Below, in pieces: positions 29,162 through 38,092 of a DNA stretch of 64,000 nucleotides; position 1 is the first letter of the stretch; every line of letters starts with the position of its first letter. The notes beneath the pieces were generated by a model, which worked only from the letters and a program-made list of their open reading frames with translations, made no database searches and was not told the origin of the DNA. A program made the position numbers and the translations under genes. The DNA lies in the NCBI RefSeq assembly GCF_026627505.1, contig NZ_JAPNLK010000026.1, positions 28,196 to 92,195 of the forward strand. Direction: 5' to 3'. The stretch is from Streptomyces sp. H27-H5 (GTDB lineage Bacteria; Actinomycetota; Actinomycetes; Streptomycetales; Streptomycetaceae).

Positions 29162-30154
29162 ATGACTTTTCTGATCACCGGTGGCGCCGGCTACATCGGC
29201 TCGCACGTCGTCCGCGCGATGAGGCTCGCGGGGGAGGACGTCGTCGTCCTCGACGACCTGTCCACCGGCAACGAGAACCGCGTCCCGGACGGCGTCCCGC
29301 TCGTGATCGGCTCGGTGCTGGACCGGCCGCTCCTGGACAAGACCCTCGCCGAGCACCGGATCACCGGCGTGGTCCACCTCGCCGGCAAGAAGCAGGTCGG
29401 CGAGTCCGTCGAGAAGCCGCTGTACTACTACCACGAGAACGTGCAGGGCCTCACGGTGCTGCTCCAGGCCGTGGCCGAGGCCGGCATCCGCAACTTCCTC
29501 TTCTCCTCCTCCGCCTCCGTCTACGGCATGCCCGACGTGGACCTGGTCACCGAGGACACCCCCTGCCTGCCGCTGAGCCCGTACGGCGAGACCAAGCTCA
29601 CCGGCGAGTGGCTCGTCCGCGCCGCCGGCAAGGCGCACGGCATCTCCACCGCCTGCCTGCGCTACTTCAACGTGGCGGGCGCCGCCACCCCCGAACTCGC
29701 GGACACCGGGGTCTTCAACCTCGTCCCGATGGTCTTCGAGCGCTACGAGGCCGGCGAGGGCGCCCGCATCTTCGGCGACGACTACCCGACCCCGGACGGC
29801 ACCTGCATCCGCGACTACATCCACGTCGAGGACCTCGCCGACGCCCACGTGGTGGCGGCCCGCAGGCTCGCCGAGTGGGGCGCGCAGGGCGAGTACAAGG
29901 ACCTCACCGTCAACATCGGCCGCGGCGAGGGCGTCTCCGTCCGCGAGATGGTCGAACTGCTGAACGCCAACACCGGCAACGACTTCCCGCCGGTGGTCAC
30001 CCCGCGCCGTCCCGGCGACCCGGCGAAGGTCGTGGCCTCCGCCGACAGGATCGCCGCCGAGCTGGGCTGGAAGGCCCGCCACGACGTCCGCGAGATGATC
30101 ACCTCGGCGTGGGCGGGCTGGCAGGCCAACAAGGTGGCGGCCGCACAGGGCTAG
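29162..30154 (+). CDS. galE: UDP-glucose 4-epimerase
   Basis: Interconverts UDP-glucose and UDP-galactose using bound NAD. 330 residues, short-chain dehydrogenase fold: nucleotide loop GGAGYIGS (7-14), a conserved SSSASVYG segment and the catalytic YGETK (Y141, K145). The ATG has GGAGAA upstream. Here it probably supplies UDP-galactose (or GalNAc, which cannot be told apart from sequence) to the neighbouring glycosyltransferases rather than serving galactose catabolism, as no galT or galK is near. Confidence 0.95.
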   Translation: MTFLITGGAGYIGSHVVRAMRLAGEDVVVLDDLSTGNENRVPDGVPLVIGSVLDRPLLDKTLAEHRITGVVHLAGKKQVGESVEKPLYYYHENVQGLTVLLQAVAEAGIRNFLFSSSASVYGMPDVDLVTEDTPCLPLSPYGETKLTGEWLVRAAGKAHGISTACLRYFNVAGAATPELADTGVFNLVPMVFERYEAGEGARIFGDDYPTPDGTCIRDYIHVEDLADAHVVAARRLAEWGAQGEYKDLTVNIGRGEGVSVREMVELLNANTGNDFPPVVTPRRPGDPAKVVASADRIAAELGWKARHDVREMITSAWAGWQANKVAAAQG

Positions 30155-30188
30155 GCCCCGTCGGCCCCTTCGTCCGCTTCGGACATGC

Positions 30189-30224
30189 CATCGGCCCGCC
30201 GCCCCGAGGGGCGGCGGGCCGATG
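30189..30224. terminator. bidirectional terminator between galE and a convergent glycosyltransferase
   Basis: A perfect 17-bp stem (30189-30205 with 30208-30224) with a 2-base gap, midway between the two convergent stops (30154 and 30252). It can serve both strands. Confidence 0.9.
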
Positions 30225-30251
30225 TGCGCTTCAGCGAAGCCGGTGCGCGTG

Positions 30252-32162
30252 TCAGCGGGCCGGCGCGCGCACGATCCGGGAGACCGTCCGGCGGGCGTGC
30301 CGGCCGAGCCGGCGGTGCAGCGGCAGCGGCACCCGTACGGTGAGCGCGGCCCCGTCGGCCGAGTGCACCGGCAGCTCCCGGGTGAAGCCCCGGTCCCGTA
30401 TCCGCAGCCTCACCTGCCACTCGCCCTCCGGTACGCCCCGCACCTGCGACCGCAGCCGCAGCAGGCCGTCCGGATCGGCGCCGCCCACCGCCGGGGTGGT
30501 GAACGGGGCCCGGCCCGGCGCGTGCAGCACGAAGTCCACCGGGGCGTCCGCCGGCCAGCCCGGTATGGTCGCCGTCGCCTCCAGGACCGGGGCACCCACG
30601 ACCCGCGCCGCGGCCGTGCCGCGCGCGTCGGCGGCCAGCGGTATCCGGGTGGCGCCCAGGTCCAGGTTCACGTGCTGGTGCGCCTCGGAGTGGAACACCG
30701 TCGCGGCCTGCGGAGGCTCCCCGGGCGTGCCGTGCACGATCCGGGGCACCGGCGCGACGTCGTACTCGGCGGCTTTCGGCCGCGGCAGCCAGGCCTCCTT
30801 GACGAGGGAACCCGCCGCCACCGCGACCCGTACCGTCCATATGCCGTCGTCGAGCCGCAGGCCCTCGGCGGCCCGGTTGACGTCCACCGCCGCCTCGTAG
30901 CCGCCCCGCGCGTCGGTCCGCGCCGCCGGTATCCGGATGGTGTGGCCCTGGCGCCGCAGCAGCAGCGCCACCTCCTGGTCGGCGGCGTCGCCCATGCCGT
31001 CGAGCCGGGCCGTCCCGCGCAGCCGCAGCACCGGACCGTCCCAGCTGTACGAGGCCAGCTCCTGCCGCAGCACCACCCGCGAGGTCAGGTCGTACAGCTC
31101 GTCGGGGAGAGCGGCGTCGGGGGCCCGGAAGAACGGGTAGGCGGCGAAGGCGCGACCGCCCTCGATCACGGCGGGACCCAGCTCGTCCACGGTGTCGGCG
31201 GTGACGACGGCGGTCAGCTCGCGGGTACGACCCGCTCCGATCAGATGGGCGCGCAGCCGCAGCCGGGGCGGCAGCGCGGCGCTGATCCGCTCGGTCAGGT
31301 AGGCCTCGACGAGCGGCCGGGCCGCCCGGACCAGCGCCTCGCGGCCCGCCTCGTCGCGGGCCAGGTACGGCCCGGCGAACATGCCCAGCACCTCGCCGTG
31401 GAAATGGCGTTCCATGAGCTTGTCCCGCTCGCGACCGGCCGGCACGTGATCGGCCACCAGCTCCAGCAGCTCGCCGACGTAGGCCAGCTGCGCCACCCAG
31501 TCGACGTCCTGCTCGGTGGCGTTCGTGCCGTCGCCGCGCCCCTCCAGGTAGTAGCAGTCGTGATCGGCCACCACCGATATCCGCCGGGCGTGCAGCAGGG
31601 CGTGCGCGCCGAACGGGAGGTCCTCGCCGAGCAGCCGGCCCTCGGCGAACCGCAACCGGTGCGCGTCGACCAGGCTGCGTCTCCACAGCTTGTAGGCGGC
31701 GAGCGTCCAGTACACGGGGGAGTCGTGGAGGGAAACATCGGCGCTGGTGGTGCGCAGGTCCACCGGGGCGGCCCGCCCGTTGACCCCGACGATCCGCCCG
31801 TACACGACGTCGGAGTCCTGCTCCTCGGCCATCCGGACCAGCCGTTCCAAGGCTTCCGGGCCCAGGTAGTCGTCGGAGTCGAGGAAGAACAGGTAGTCGC
31901 CGCTCGACGCGTCGATGCCGACGTTGCGCGGCTTCCCGGCGCCACCGGAGGCGGCCTGGTGGATCACGGTGGTGTTCGGGTGCCGCGCCGCCCAGGCGTC
32001 CAGCCAGTCCCCGGAACCGTCGGTCGAGCCGTCGTCCACGGCGATGACCTCGATCCGGTCCGCCGTGAGGGTCTGGGCGGCCACCGAGTCGAAGCAGCGG
32101 CGCAGGTAGCGCCGGGTGTTGTGCACGGGTATGACGACGCTGACGCTCGCGGGGGAGCCCAT
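30252..32162 (-). CDS. family 2 glycosyltransferase with beta-rich C-terminal half
   Basis: About 636 residues. GT-A domain (about 5-230): SVSVVIPVHNTRRYL, VDDGSTDGS, GGAGKPRNVGID and LDSDD. The remaining 400 residues are predicted beta-rich, with tandem immunoglobulin-like stretches around strands such as GEWQVRLRIRDRGF. The ATG at 32162 is preferred because GAGGAA lies 7 bases upstream; an in-frame ATG at 32192 lacks a ribosome site. Single gene, separated from the two upstream glycosyltransferases by a terminator. Likely cytoplasmic-face sugar transfer for a wall polymer; specificity unknown. Confidence 0.87.
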   Translation of the reverse strand: MGSPASVSVVIPVHNTRRYLRRCFDSVAAQTLTADRIEVIAVDDGSTDGSGDWLDAWAARHPNTTVIHQAASGGAGKPRNVGIDASSGDYLFFLDSDDYLGPEALERLVRMAEEQDSDVVYGRIVGVNGRAAPVDLRTTSADVSLHDSPVYWTLAAYKLWRRSLVDAHRLRFAEGRLLGEDLPFGAHALLHARRISVVADHDCYYLEGRGDGTNATEQDVDWVAQLAYVGELLELVADHVPAGRERDKLMERHFHGEVLGMFAGPYLARDEAGREALVRAARPLVEAYLTERISAALPPRLRLRAHLIGAGRTRELTAVVTADTVDELGPAVIEGGRAFAAYPFFRAPDAALPDELYDLTSRVVLRQELASYSWDGPVLRLRGTARLDGMGDAADQEVALLLRRQGHTIRIPAARTDARGGYEAAVDVNRAAEGLRLDDGIWTVRVAVAAGSLVKEAWLPRPKAAEYDVAPVPRIVHGTPGEPPQAATVFHSEAHQHVNLDLGATRIPLAADARGTAAARVVGAPVLEATATIPGWPADAPVDFVLHAPGRAPFTTPAVGGADPDGLLRLRSQVRGVPEGEWQVRLRIRDRGFTRELPVHSADGAALTVRVPLPLHRRLGRHARRTVSRIVRAPAR

Positions 32163-32232
32163 GGGCGGTTCCTCGGATCGGCTGGATGACATCGGCTGCT
32201 CGGCCGCTTGCCCCTTGCGTCGAGGGTACGTG

Positions 32233-32265
32233 GACGGGCCACCCCCGAGAAGGGAATGGCCCGTC
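32233..32265 (-). terminator. terminator after the two-gene glycosyltransferase operon
   Basis: A perfect 9-bp stem (32233-32241 with 32257-32265) with a 15-base loop, 33 bases beyond the stop of the gene ending at 32299 on the minus strand. Confidence 0.65.
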
Positions 32266-32298
32266 GTCGTGCTCCGCTGTTCGCGCCGTGCCCGCAGG

Positions 32299-33531
32299 TC
32301 AGCGGTGCAGCAGCGTGAAGAGTTCCTCCCAGCGCCTGCTGATCTCCTCCGTGGAGTACCGCTGGATGTCCTCGCGCGCCCGCTCGCCCATCCGGTCGCG
32401 CCGCTCGCGGTCGGACATCAGCGCGTCCAGGCGGCGGGCGAACTCGCCGGTGTTCCCGGGCGGGGCGATGAGGCCGTTGACCCCGTCGGAGATGATCTCG
32501 TGGACACCGGGGGCCACGTCGAAGGCGACGCAGGGCACCGCGGTCGCCATGGCCTCCATCAGGGCGAGGGGGAAACCCTCACCGCGCGAGGACAGGGCGA
32601 ACACCGCGCTGTCGCGCAACGCGCCCGGCACGTCGGAGGTGCGGCCCATCCACTCCACCGAGGAGGAGATCCCCAGCTGGGCGCACTGCTTCTTCAGCGC
32701 CTCCTCCTCCGGACCCGAGCCGTAGAGCGTCAGCACCCACTCGGGATGCTTCGGCGCCACCTCCGCCCAGGAGTCGAGGAGCATGTCCACGCCCTTCTCC
32801 TCGTGCAGCCGGCCGATGCTGACCACGCGCCTGGCGGTCCGCGGGGACGGCTCCTCGGGGAAGAACGGCAGCGGGTTCGGCATGGAGCCCACGTTGTCCA
32901 TCCGCTGGCGGATCCACAGGTCCGCGTCCTCGCGGGTCAGGGCCAGCATCCGGTCCACGTTCTTGTAGAACCGCTTGACCCGACCGAACCGGGAGGACCT
33001 GCGGCAGGTCTCGAAGGACTCGTGGCTCATGCCGACGAGCTTCAGACCGGAGGTGTCCGCCATGGCCACCCACTCCATCGCCCAGACCTGGCTCACGATG
33101 ACCACGGCCCCCGGGCGGGCCGCCCGGAACAGCGCGGTCAGCTTCGCGGCCTGCGCCCGCATGCCCGCGTCGCGTGCGGCCCGGCGCCGGCGCTCGATGA
33201 TGTCGAGCTTGCCCTTCAGGCCCCTGAGGGCCTTGATGGAGGGCGGGTGCACGTCGTACAGGGTCGTGGTGCGGTACGGCAGGTCCTCGCCCAGGTCGGC
33301 GCGCCGCCCCTCGGGGGCCGGCACGATGCCCACCACGTGGACGGTGTGTCCGCGCTCCGAGAAGATCCGGGCCATCTGGTGGGACCAGCTGGTGATGCCG
33401 CCCAGCTCGTCCACGCTGTTGGAGACCAGGAAGACGTCCCGGGGCACGCTGTCGTGCGTCTCGGTCATCGCCGCCCCACTCGTTCCGGTCGCGGGGTTCG
33501 TCACGGTCGTCGTCTCGATCACCTCGGACAT
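32299..33531 (-). CDS. family 4-type glycosyltransferase
   Basis: 410 residues, GT-B fold. The N-terminal half holds VFLVSNSVDELGGITSWS and GHTVHVVGI. The nucleotide-sugar half has VVSIGRLHEEKGVDMLL and the donor-binding SRGEGFPLALMEAMA with its conserved glutamates. The start ATG (33529-33531) overlaps the stop of the upstream glycosyltransferase-TagF gene (TGATG), with GGAG 6 bases ahead, so the two are translationally coupled. It probably adds a sugar in the same polymer pathway. In-frame ATGs at 33543 and 33469 are less likely starts. Confidence 0.9.
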   Translation of the reverse strand: MSEVIETTTVTNPATGTSGAAMTETHDSVPRDVFLVSNSVDELGGITSWSHQMARIFSERGHTVHVVGIVPAPEGRRADLGEDLPYRTTTLYDVHPPSIKALRGLKGKLDIIERRRRAARDAGMRAQAAKLTALFRAARPGAVVIVSQVWAMEWVAMADTSGLKLVGMSHESFETCRRSSRFGRVKRFYKNVDRMLALTREDADLWIRQRMDNVGSMPNPLPFFPEEPSPRTARRVVSIGRLHEEKGVDMLLDSWAEVAPKHPEWVLTLYGSGPEEEALKKQCAQLGISSSVEWMGRTSDVPGALRDSAVFALSSRGEGFPLALMEAMATAVPCVAFDVAPGVHEIISDGVNGLIAPPGNTGEFARRLDALMSDRERRDRMGERAREDIQRYSTEEISRRWEELFTLLHR

Positions 33532-36377
33532 CAGCGGCTCCACCCGGAGAAGAACGTGTCGACGATCCGCTCGGCGGCGTTGCCCCGGTCGTACTCGCCG
33601 AACTCGGCCACGAAGCGCTTGCGGGCCTCGGCGTGCGCATCCTGCGACGCGTCGAGGCTCTTCAGGACGTCGTGGAACTCCTCCTCGGTCCGGAACACCG
33701 GCCCCGGGGCGTGCTCCACCAGGTCGAAGTAGGTGCCGCGCTCCTCGTGCACGTACACGTCGTAGTCGTACGCGAAGAAGAGGATCGGCCGGTCCAGCAG
33801 CGCGTAGTCGAACATCACGGAGGAGTAGTCCGTGATCAGCGCGTCGGACAGCTCCATCAGCGGCATCACGTCGTGACGCGCGGACACGTCGATGACCTTG
33901 CCCTTGGCCGTCGGCGGCAGCACCACGTGGTTCAGGTAGTGCGCCCGGACGAGCAGGACGTACTGGTCACCGAACTCCTCGGTGAACTTCTCCACGTCGA
34001 ACGGCATCGGGAACGCGCCCGGCGTACGGAACGTCGGCGCGTACAGCAGGACCTTCTTGTCGGCGGGAATGCCGAGCTCGGCCGCCAGCGCACCGCGCTC
34101 GCGGCGCCCGTCCGGCGCCACCTCGGCCTGCCGGGCCCGCACGAGCGCGTCGTTGCGCGGGTAACCCACCCGGAGCAGCTTCGTGTCGGCGATCCGGAAG
34201 GCCTTCGCGAGGGTCCGCACGTCGTGCTCCGAGCGGCACACGAAGTGGTCGAAGCGGCCGAGGTGCCTCTCCTCCGCGGCCTGCTGCGCATGCGTGGCCG
34301 CCTTCAGACCGGGCTGGTCGAAGCCCATCTTCTTGAGCGCGGAACCGTGCCAGGTCTGGATGTACGTGGTGCCCGGCCGCTTGGCGAGCTTCAGCGGGTA
34401 GCTCTGGTTGTCCACCCAGAACTCCGCCCGGGCCAGCGCCTTCAGGTAGGGCAGCGACCAGCGGCGCACCAGGTGGGCGTCCGCGGGGAAGTCCTTCGGG
34501 CTGCCCGCGTACGACCAGAACGCCTCGAACTCCAGGCCGCGGCTGCGCATCTCCTCGTAGATGGCGCGCGGGCTGTCGCTGTACTGCTTGCCGAGCATGC
34601 TCTCGAAGACGATGGTGCGCTTCTTCACGGGCAGCCGGCCGTAGACCTCGTGGAAGAGGCGCAGCTTGGTCTTCTCCGAGGTCAGCGTCTTGCGCAGCTC
34701 CTTGGCGCGGCGGTAGCCGGCCTTGGCCAGCTTGCCGGGCCTGCCGCGCACGGCGCTCTGGATCAGTTCCTCGATCCGCTCGTTGTCGTGCCGGGCGGAG
34801 ACCAGCCGGAAGGCCAGGTGGCCCTTGGCCGTGGGCTGCGGCTCGATGTGGTCCGCGACCAGGCGGGTCAGGCGCGGCTTGACGGGCAGCAGACCGCTGC
34901 CGAGCTCGCTCTCGCCGATGGTCAGGCGCGTGTTGGTCTTCGCGCCGTCGACGTCCAGGATCACGCGGACGTCCCAGACGGAGTCGATGATGCCCAGCGG
35001 ACGGAGCTTGGAACTGAGGTCGACGTCGGCTTCCCAGGAGATGGTGCTGCCCTCGTTGCGCAGCGCCTTCACGGGGAAGACGAACGTCTGAAGGCTGCGG
35101 CGCCGGGCCCGGAACTCGACCTGGCCCTTGATCTTCGCCTCGGGCCTGATGACGCCCAGCGGGTTGGTGATGCGGCCCGCGAGCCCCACGGTGCCGTCGG
35201 TCTCCGTGTAGCGCGTCAGCTCGTTGCGCAGGAACAGTTCCCGGATCGGCTTCTGGTGGTAACCGAGGTCCGTGACGTCGAGCACGCTGCGGGCGAACTC
35301 GTCGTCGAGGTGCTCGGCGCACCAGTAGATCCGGCCGTCCTTCTTGGCGAGCGGGGAGGACACCTTGTTCCGGTGGATCAGGGTGTCCACGGCGGGCAGC
35401 AGGTTGTCCCAGTCGCCCTGCTGGAGCAGGTAGGCGCAGATGGCCTGGATGGGCTGGACCCGGGTGTACGCCTCGCGGTCGAGACCCTCCAAGTAGCCGC
35501 GGGAGAGCTCGGCGAACTCGCGCCGGTAGGACTCGTCGCGGAACGGCAGGTCACGCAGGTGCAGCACGAGGTCGTGCTTGAGGAACTTGACGTCCTTGGC
35601 CGTCTGCATCTCGGTCATGCCGCGCTGCGCCAGGAGGGCGTCGATCCGCCGGTGGATCTCCAGCCGGTGGATGTAGTTGGTCATCTCGTGCCGGCGGTTG
35701 GTCACGGACTTGACCTTGGCCTGCGCGTAGACGTTCCAGAAGTACACCTGGTTCGGGATGAGGGTGATCTTCTTCGCGGCGAGGTAGGCCTCGGCGATGA
35801 ACATCAGGTCCTCGTACAGCATCCCCTTCGGGAAGAGGAGGTTGTTGTCCAGGAGGAAGTCGCGGCGGTAGCACTTGTTCGTGGACAGGGTGTCCCACAC
35901 GAACAGGTCCGGCAGCTCGCTGACCGAGTTCAGGGTGCGCGTGGTGCGGTACAGCCACGCGTACCACTCGTCGCGCTTCTGGTTGCGGGTGTCCTTGTGC
36001 ACCCGGACGCACAGTCCCGAGACGATGTCGGCGCCGGTCCGCTCGGCGGCCTCGAGCATGTTGCGGCAGGCGTTCACCTCAAGGACGTCGTCGCTGTCCA
36101 GGAACATGACGTAGCGGCCCTCGGCGTGGCCGATGCCCACGTTGCGGGGCTCGCCGCCGGCGCCGCTGTTCTCGGGCAACTGGTAGGCACGCACCCGCCC
36201 CGGGTGCGCTGCTTCGAGTTCCTTGGCGACCTCGAAGGAACGGTCCTTGCTGCAGTCGTCCACGATCACGACTTCGACCCCGTGCAGGGTCTGGTCCAAA
36301 ACCGACTGGACGGCTGTCGGCAGACGCTCTGCGTCGTTGTAGACGATGACGACCACGGAGACGTCAGGCACGTGCAC
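33531..36377 (-). CDS. fusion of family 2 glycosyltransferase and CDP-glycerol glycerophosphotransferase (TagF-like)
   Basis: 948 residues, two enzymes in one chain. Residues 1-260 are a GT-A domain (VSVVVIVYNDAERL, VDDCSKD, GEPRNVGIG, LDSDD). A beta-rich linker spans about 390-540. The C-terminal ~390 residues match the TagF/TagB glycerophosphotransferase family: YIQTWHGSALKKMG, VGYPRNDAL, VLLYAPTFR and DALITDYSSVMFDY. Such enzymes transfer glycerol-phosphate from CDP-glycerol in teichoic acid synthesis (established), so this gene marks a phosphate-containing wall glycopolymer pathway. GTG 36377 is set by AAGGGAT upstream. Divergent from the glycosyltransferase at 36533. Confidence 0.93.
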   Translation of the reverse strand: MHVPDVSVVVIVYNDAERLPTAVQSVLDQTLHGVEVVIVDDCSKDRSFEVAKELEAAHPGRVRAYQLPENSGAGGEPRNVGIGHAEGRYVMFLDSDDVLEVNACRNMLEAAERTGADIVSGLCVRVHKDTRNQKRDEWYAWLYRTTRTLNSVSELPDLFVWDTLSTNKCYRRDFLLDNNLLFPKGMLYEDLMFIAEAYLAAKKITLIPNQVYFWNVYAQAKVKSVTNRRHEMTNYIHRLEIHRRIDALLAQRGMTEMQTAKDVKFLKHDLVLHLRDLPFRDESYRREFAELSRGYLEGLDREAYTRVQPIQAICAYLLQQGDWDNLLPAVDTLIHRNKVSSPLAKKDGRIYWCAEHLDDEFARSVLDVTDLGYHQKPIRELFLRNELTRYTETDGTVGLAGRITNPLGVIRPEAKIKGQVEFRARRRSLQTFVFPVKALRNEGSTISWEADVDLSSKLRPLGIIDSVWDVRVILDVDGAKTNTRLTIGESELGSGLLPVKPRLTRLVADHIEPQPTAKGHLAFRLVSARHDNERIEELIQSAVRGRPGKLAKAGYRRAKELRKTLTSEKTKLRLFHEVYGRLPVKKRTIVFESMLGKQYSDSPRAIYEEMRSRGLEFEAFWSYAGSPKDFPADAHLVRRWSLPYLKALARAEFWVDNQSYPLKLAKRPGTTYIQTWHGSALKKMGFDQPGLKAATHAQQAAEERHLGRFDHFVCRSEHDVRTLAKAFRIADTKLLRVGYPRNDALVRARQAEVAPDGRRERGALAAELGIPADKKVLLYAPTFRTPGAFPMPFDVEKFTEEFGDQYVLLVRAHYLNHVVLPPTAKGKVIDVSARHDVMPLMELSDALITDYSSVMFDYALLDRPILFFAYDYDVYVHEERGTYFDLVEHAPGPVFRTEEEFHDVLKSLDASQDAHAEARKRFVAEFGEYDRGNAAERIVDTFFSGWSR

Positions 36378-36532
36378 CTCGATCCCTTTGTTCCATTGCG
36401 TTTATCCCGACAAAGCTACCGTGTGCGGCACTCGACTCGGGCAGCGCGGCTCGGCCGTGCATACTTCTCAAGAGGTGGTGGTGTCGAGTCAGTCGTCGAC
36501 AATCACCCGTTCGGATCCGGCAGGAAGTGTTC
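36378..36532. promoter_or_regulatory. divergent promoter region of the wall-glycopolymer block
   Basis: 155 bases between two divergent starts. On the minus strand TAGCTT (around 36417-36422) is a possible -10 for the TagF-fusion operon. On the plus strand the AGGAAG site at 36522-36527 sets the downstream ATG. No gene seen. Confidence 0.4.
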
Positions 36533-37510
36533 ATGACCAAGCTGTCCGTAGTTGTTCCCTGCTACAACGAAGAAGCCGTCATCGACCGCTTCGACGCAGA
36601 GATCCGCAGGGTTCTCGACACCCTGCCCATCGAGTACGAGGTTTGCTACGTCGACGACGGTAGCCGGGATGGGACGCTCGAAAAACTCCGCAAGATCGCC
36701 GCGGACTACGGCGACCAGACGCGCTACGTCTCCTTCAGCCGTAACTTCGGCAAGGAGTCGGGCATGCTCGCCGGACTGCGCGAGGCCACCGGCGACGCCG
36801 TGGTGATCATGGACGCGGACCTCCAGCACCCGCCGGAGCTCATCGCCACCATGCTGGAGCACTACCGGCAGGGGCACGACCAGGTCATCGCCCGCCGCAC
36901 CCGCGAGGGCGACAAGAAGGTCCGCTCCGCCCTCAGCCGCCTGTACTACCGAGGCGTCAACCGCTGGGTGGACGTCGAGCTCACCGACGGCGTCGGCGAC
37001 TTCCGGCTGCTCTCGCGCCCCGCCGTGGACGCCCTCCTCGCGCTCCCCGAGTACAACCGCTTCTCCAAGGGACTCTTCTCCTGGATCGGCTTCGACACGG
37101 TCCACTTCGACTACCGCAACGCCCAGCGCGAGGCCGGCGAGACGAAGTGGAAGTTCGGCGCCCTCCTGAACTACGGCATGGACGGGTTGATCTCCTTCAA
37201 CAACCGTCCGCTGCGGATCGGGATCTGGCTCGGCGTGTCGTTGGTCGCACTCACCGGCCTGTACGCCCTGTGGACCACCGTGATGGCGATCACGTACGGG
37301 GTCGAGTCGCCGGGTTACGTCACGCTCGTGGCGCTCATCACCGGCCTGGGCGGCGTACAGATGATCATGCTGGGGTTGATCGGCGAGTACATCGGCCGCA
37401 TCTACTACGAGTCCAAGCGCCGCCCGCACTTCCTGGTCAAGGAGGCGCACGGCGCGGAGCGGGTGCCCGGGGTCTCCGAAGCCGTGATCTCGGAGCGCAG
37501 CCGCCGATGA
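36533..37510 (+). CDS. GtrB/DPM-like family 2 glycosyltransferase
   Basis: 325 residues. GT-A domain (LSVVVPCYNEE, VDDGSRDGT, SFSRNFGKE, MDADLQHPPEL) followed by two transmembrane segments (about 235-260 and 270-295): the layout of enzymes that load a sugar onto polyprenyl phosphate at the inner membrane face. ATG 36533 follows AGGAAG by 5 bases; GTG 36527 is an alternative. Its stop overlaps the start of the GtrA gene (ATGA). GtrB-GtrA pairs make and flip polyprenyl-phosphate sugars (established), so this pair probably delivers a sugar to the outer side of the membrane for glycopolymer decoration. Confidence 0.92.
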   Translation: MTKLSVVVPCYNEEAVIDRFDAEIRRVLDTLPIEYEVCYVDDGSRDGTLEKLRKIAADYGDQTRYVSFSRNFGKESGMLAGLREATGDAVVIMDADLQHPPELIATMLEHYRQGHDQVIARRTREGDKKVRSALSRLYYRGVNRWVDVELTDGVGDFRLLSRPAVDALLALPEYNRFSKGLFSWIGFDTVHFDYRNAQREAGETKWKFGALLNYGMDGLISFNNRPLRIGIWLGVSLVALTGLYALWTTVMAITYGVESPGYVTLVALITGLGGVQMIMLGLIGEYIGRIYYESKRRPHFLVKEAHGAERVPGVSEAVISERSRR

Positions 37511-37995
37511 CCTCGAACGTCCCCGCCCCCGGTCACCCGCGGGTGACGGGGAGCGCCCCGGCGCCCCCGAGCACCCGACGGGAACAGCTGGGGCAGATCG
37601 TCCGCTTCGGCCTGGTGGGCGGCGTCAACACGGCGACCTTCTTCGGCATCTACCTGCTCCTGCACCCGTGGATGCCGTACTTCGCCGCGTACACGCTCGC
37701 CTTCCTGCTGTCGATGGTCGGCTCGTTCTTCATGAACACCTACTTCACCTACCGGACCCGGCCCACGTGGAAGAAGTTCGCCCTCTTCCCGCTGACGAAC
37801 ATCACCAACTACGTGATCCAGTCGGTCGGCCTGTTCGTCCTGGTGCAGTGGGCCGGCATGGACGACCGGATCGCCCCGCTCGTCGCCGCCGTCGTGGCCA
37901 TCCCGTTCACCTTCCTGCTGTCCCGCAAGATCCTGGTCCCGGGCGCCGCGGCCGCGGCGGAAGCCGGTCCGGCCCGCGGTTCGTCCACCCTCTGA
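37507..37995 (+). CDS. GtrA family membrane protein
   Basis: 162 residues with four hydrophobic segments (about 32-50, 58-80, 93-113 and 120-140) and the family pattern RFGLVGGVNTATFFG near the start. The family is thought to flip polyprenyl-phosphate-linked sugars. The 4-base overlap ATGA with the upstream GtrB-like gene shows translational coupling. Confidence 0.9.
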   Translation: MTSNVPAPGHPRVTGSAPAPPSTRREQLGQIVRFGLVGGVNTATFFGIYLLLHPWMPYFAAYTLAFLLSMVGSFFMNTYFTYRTRPTWKKFALFPLTNITNYVIQSVGLFVLVQWAGMDDRIAPLVAAVVAIPFTFLLSRKILVPGAAAAAEAGPARGSSTL

Positions 37996-38026
37996 AACCC
38001 GCGCGCGGCCCCGACGGGCCACCCCG

Positions 38027-38066
38027 TAGATTGAGTTCCCGGCGCCTGCGGCAAGGCGCCGGGAAC
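38027..38066 (+). promoter_or_regulatory. TAGATT -10 box abutting a strong hairpin upstream of proB
   Basis: TAGATT at 38027-38032 looks like a -10 for proB. A perfect 12-bp stem (38035-38046 with 38055-38066) begins 2 bases later. The hairpin may instead be the terminator of the gtrA transcript, or both signals may overlap. AAGGGG at 38083-38087 is the proB ribosome site. Confidence 0.45.
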
Positions 38067-38092
38067 ATCAGGCAAGGGGCAAGGGGACAGAC

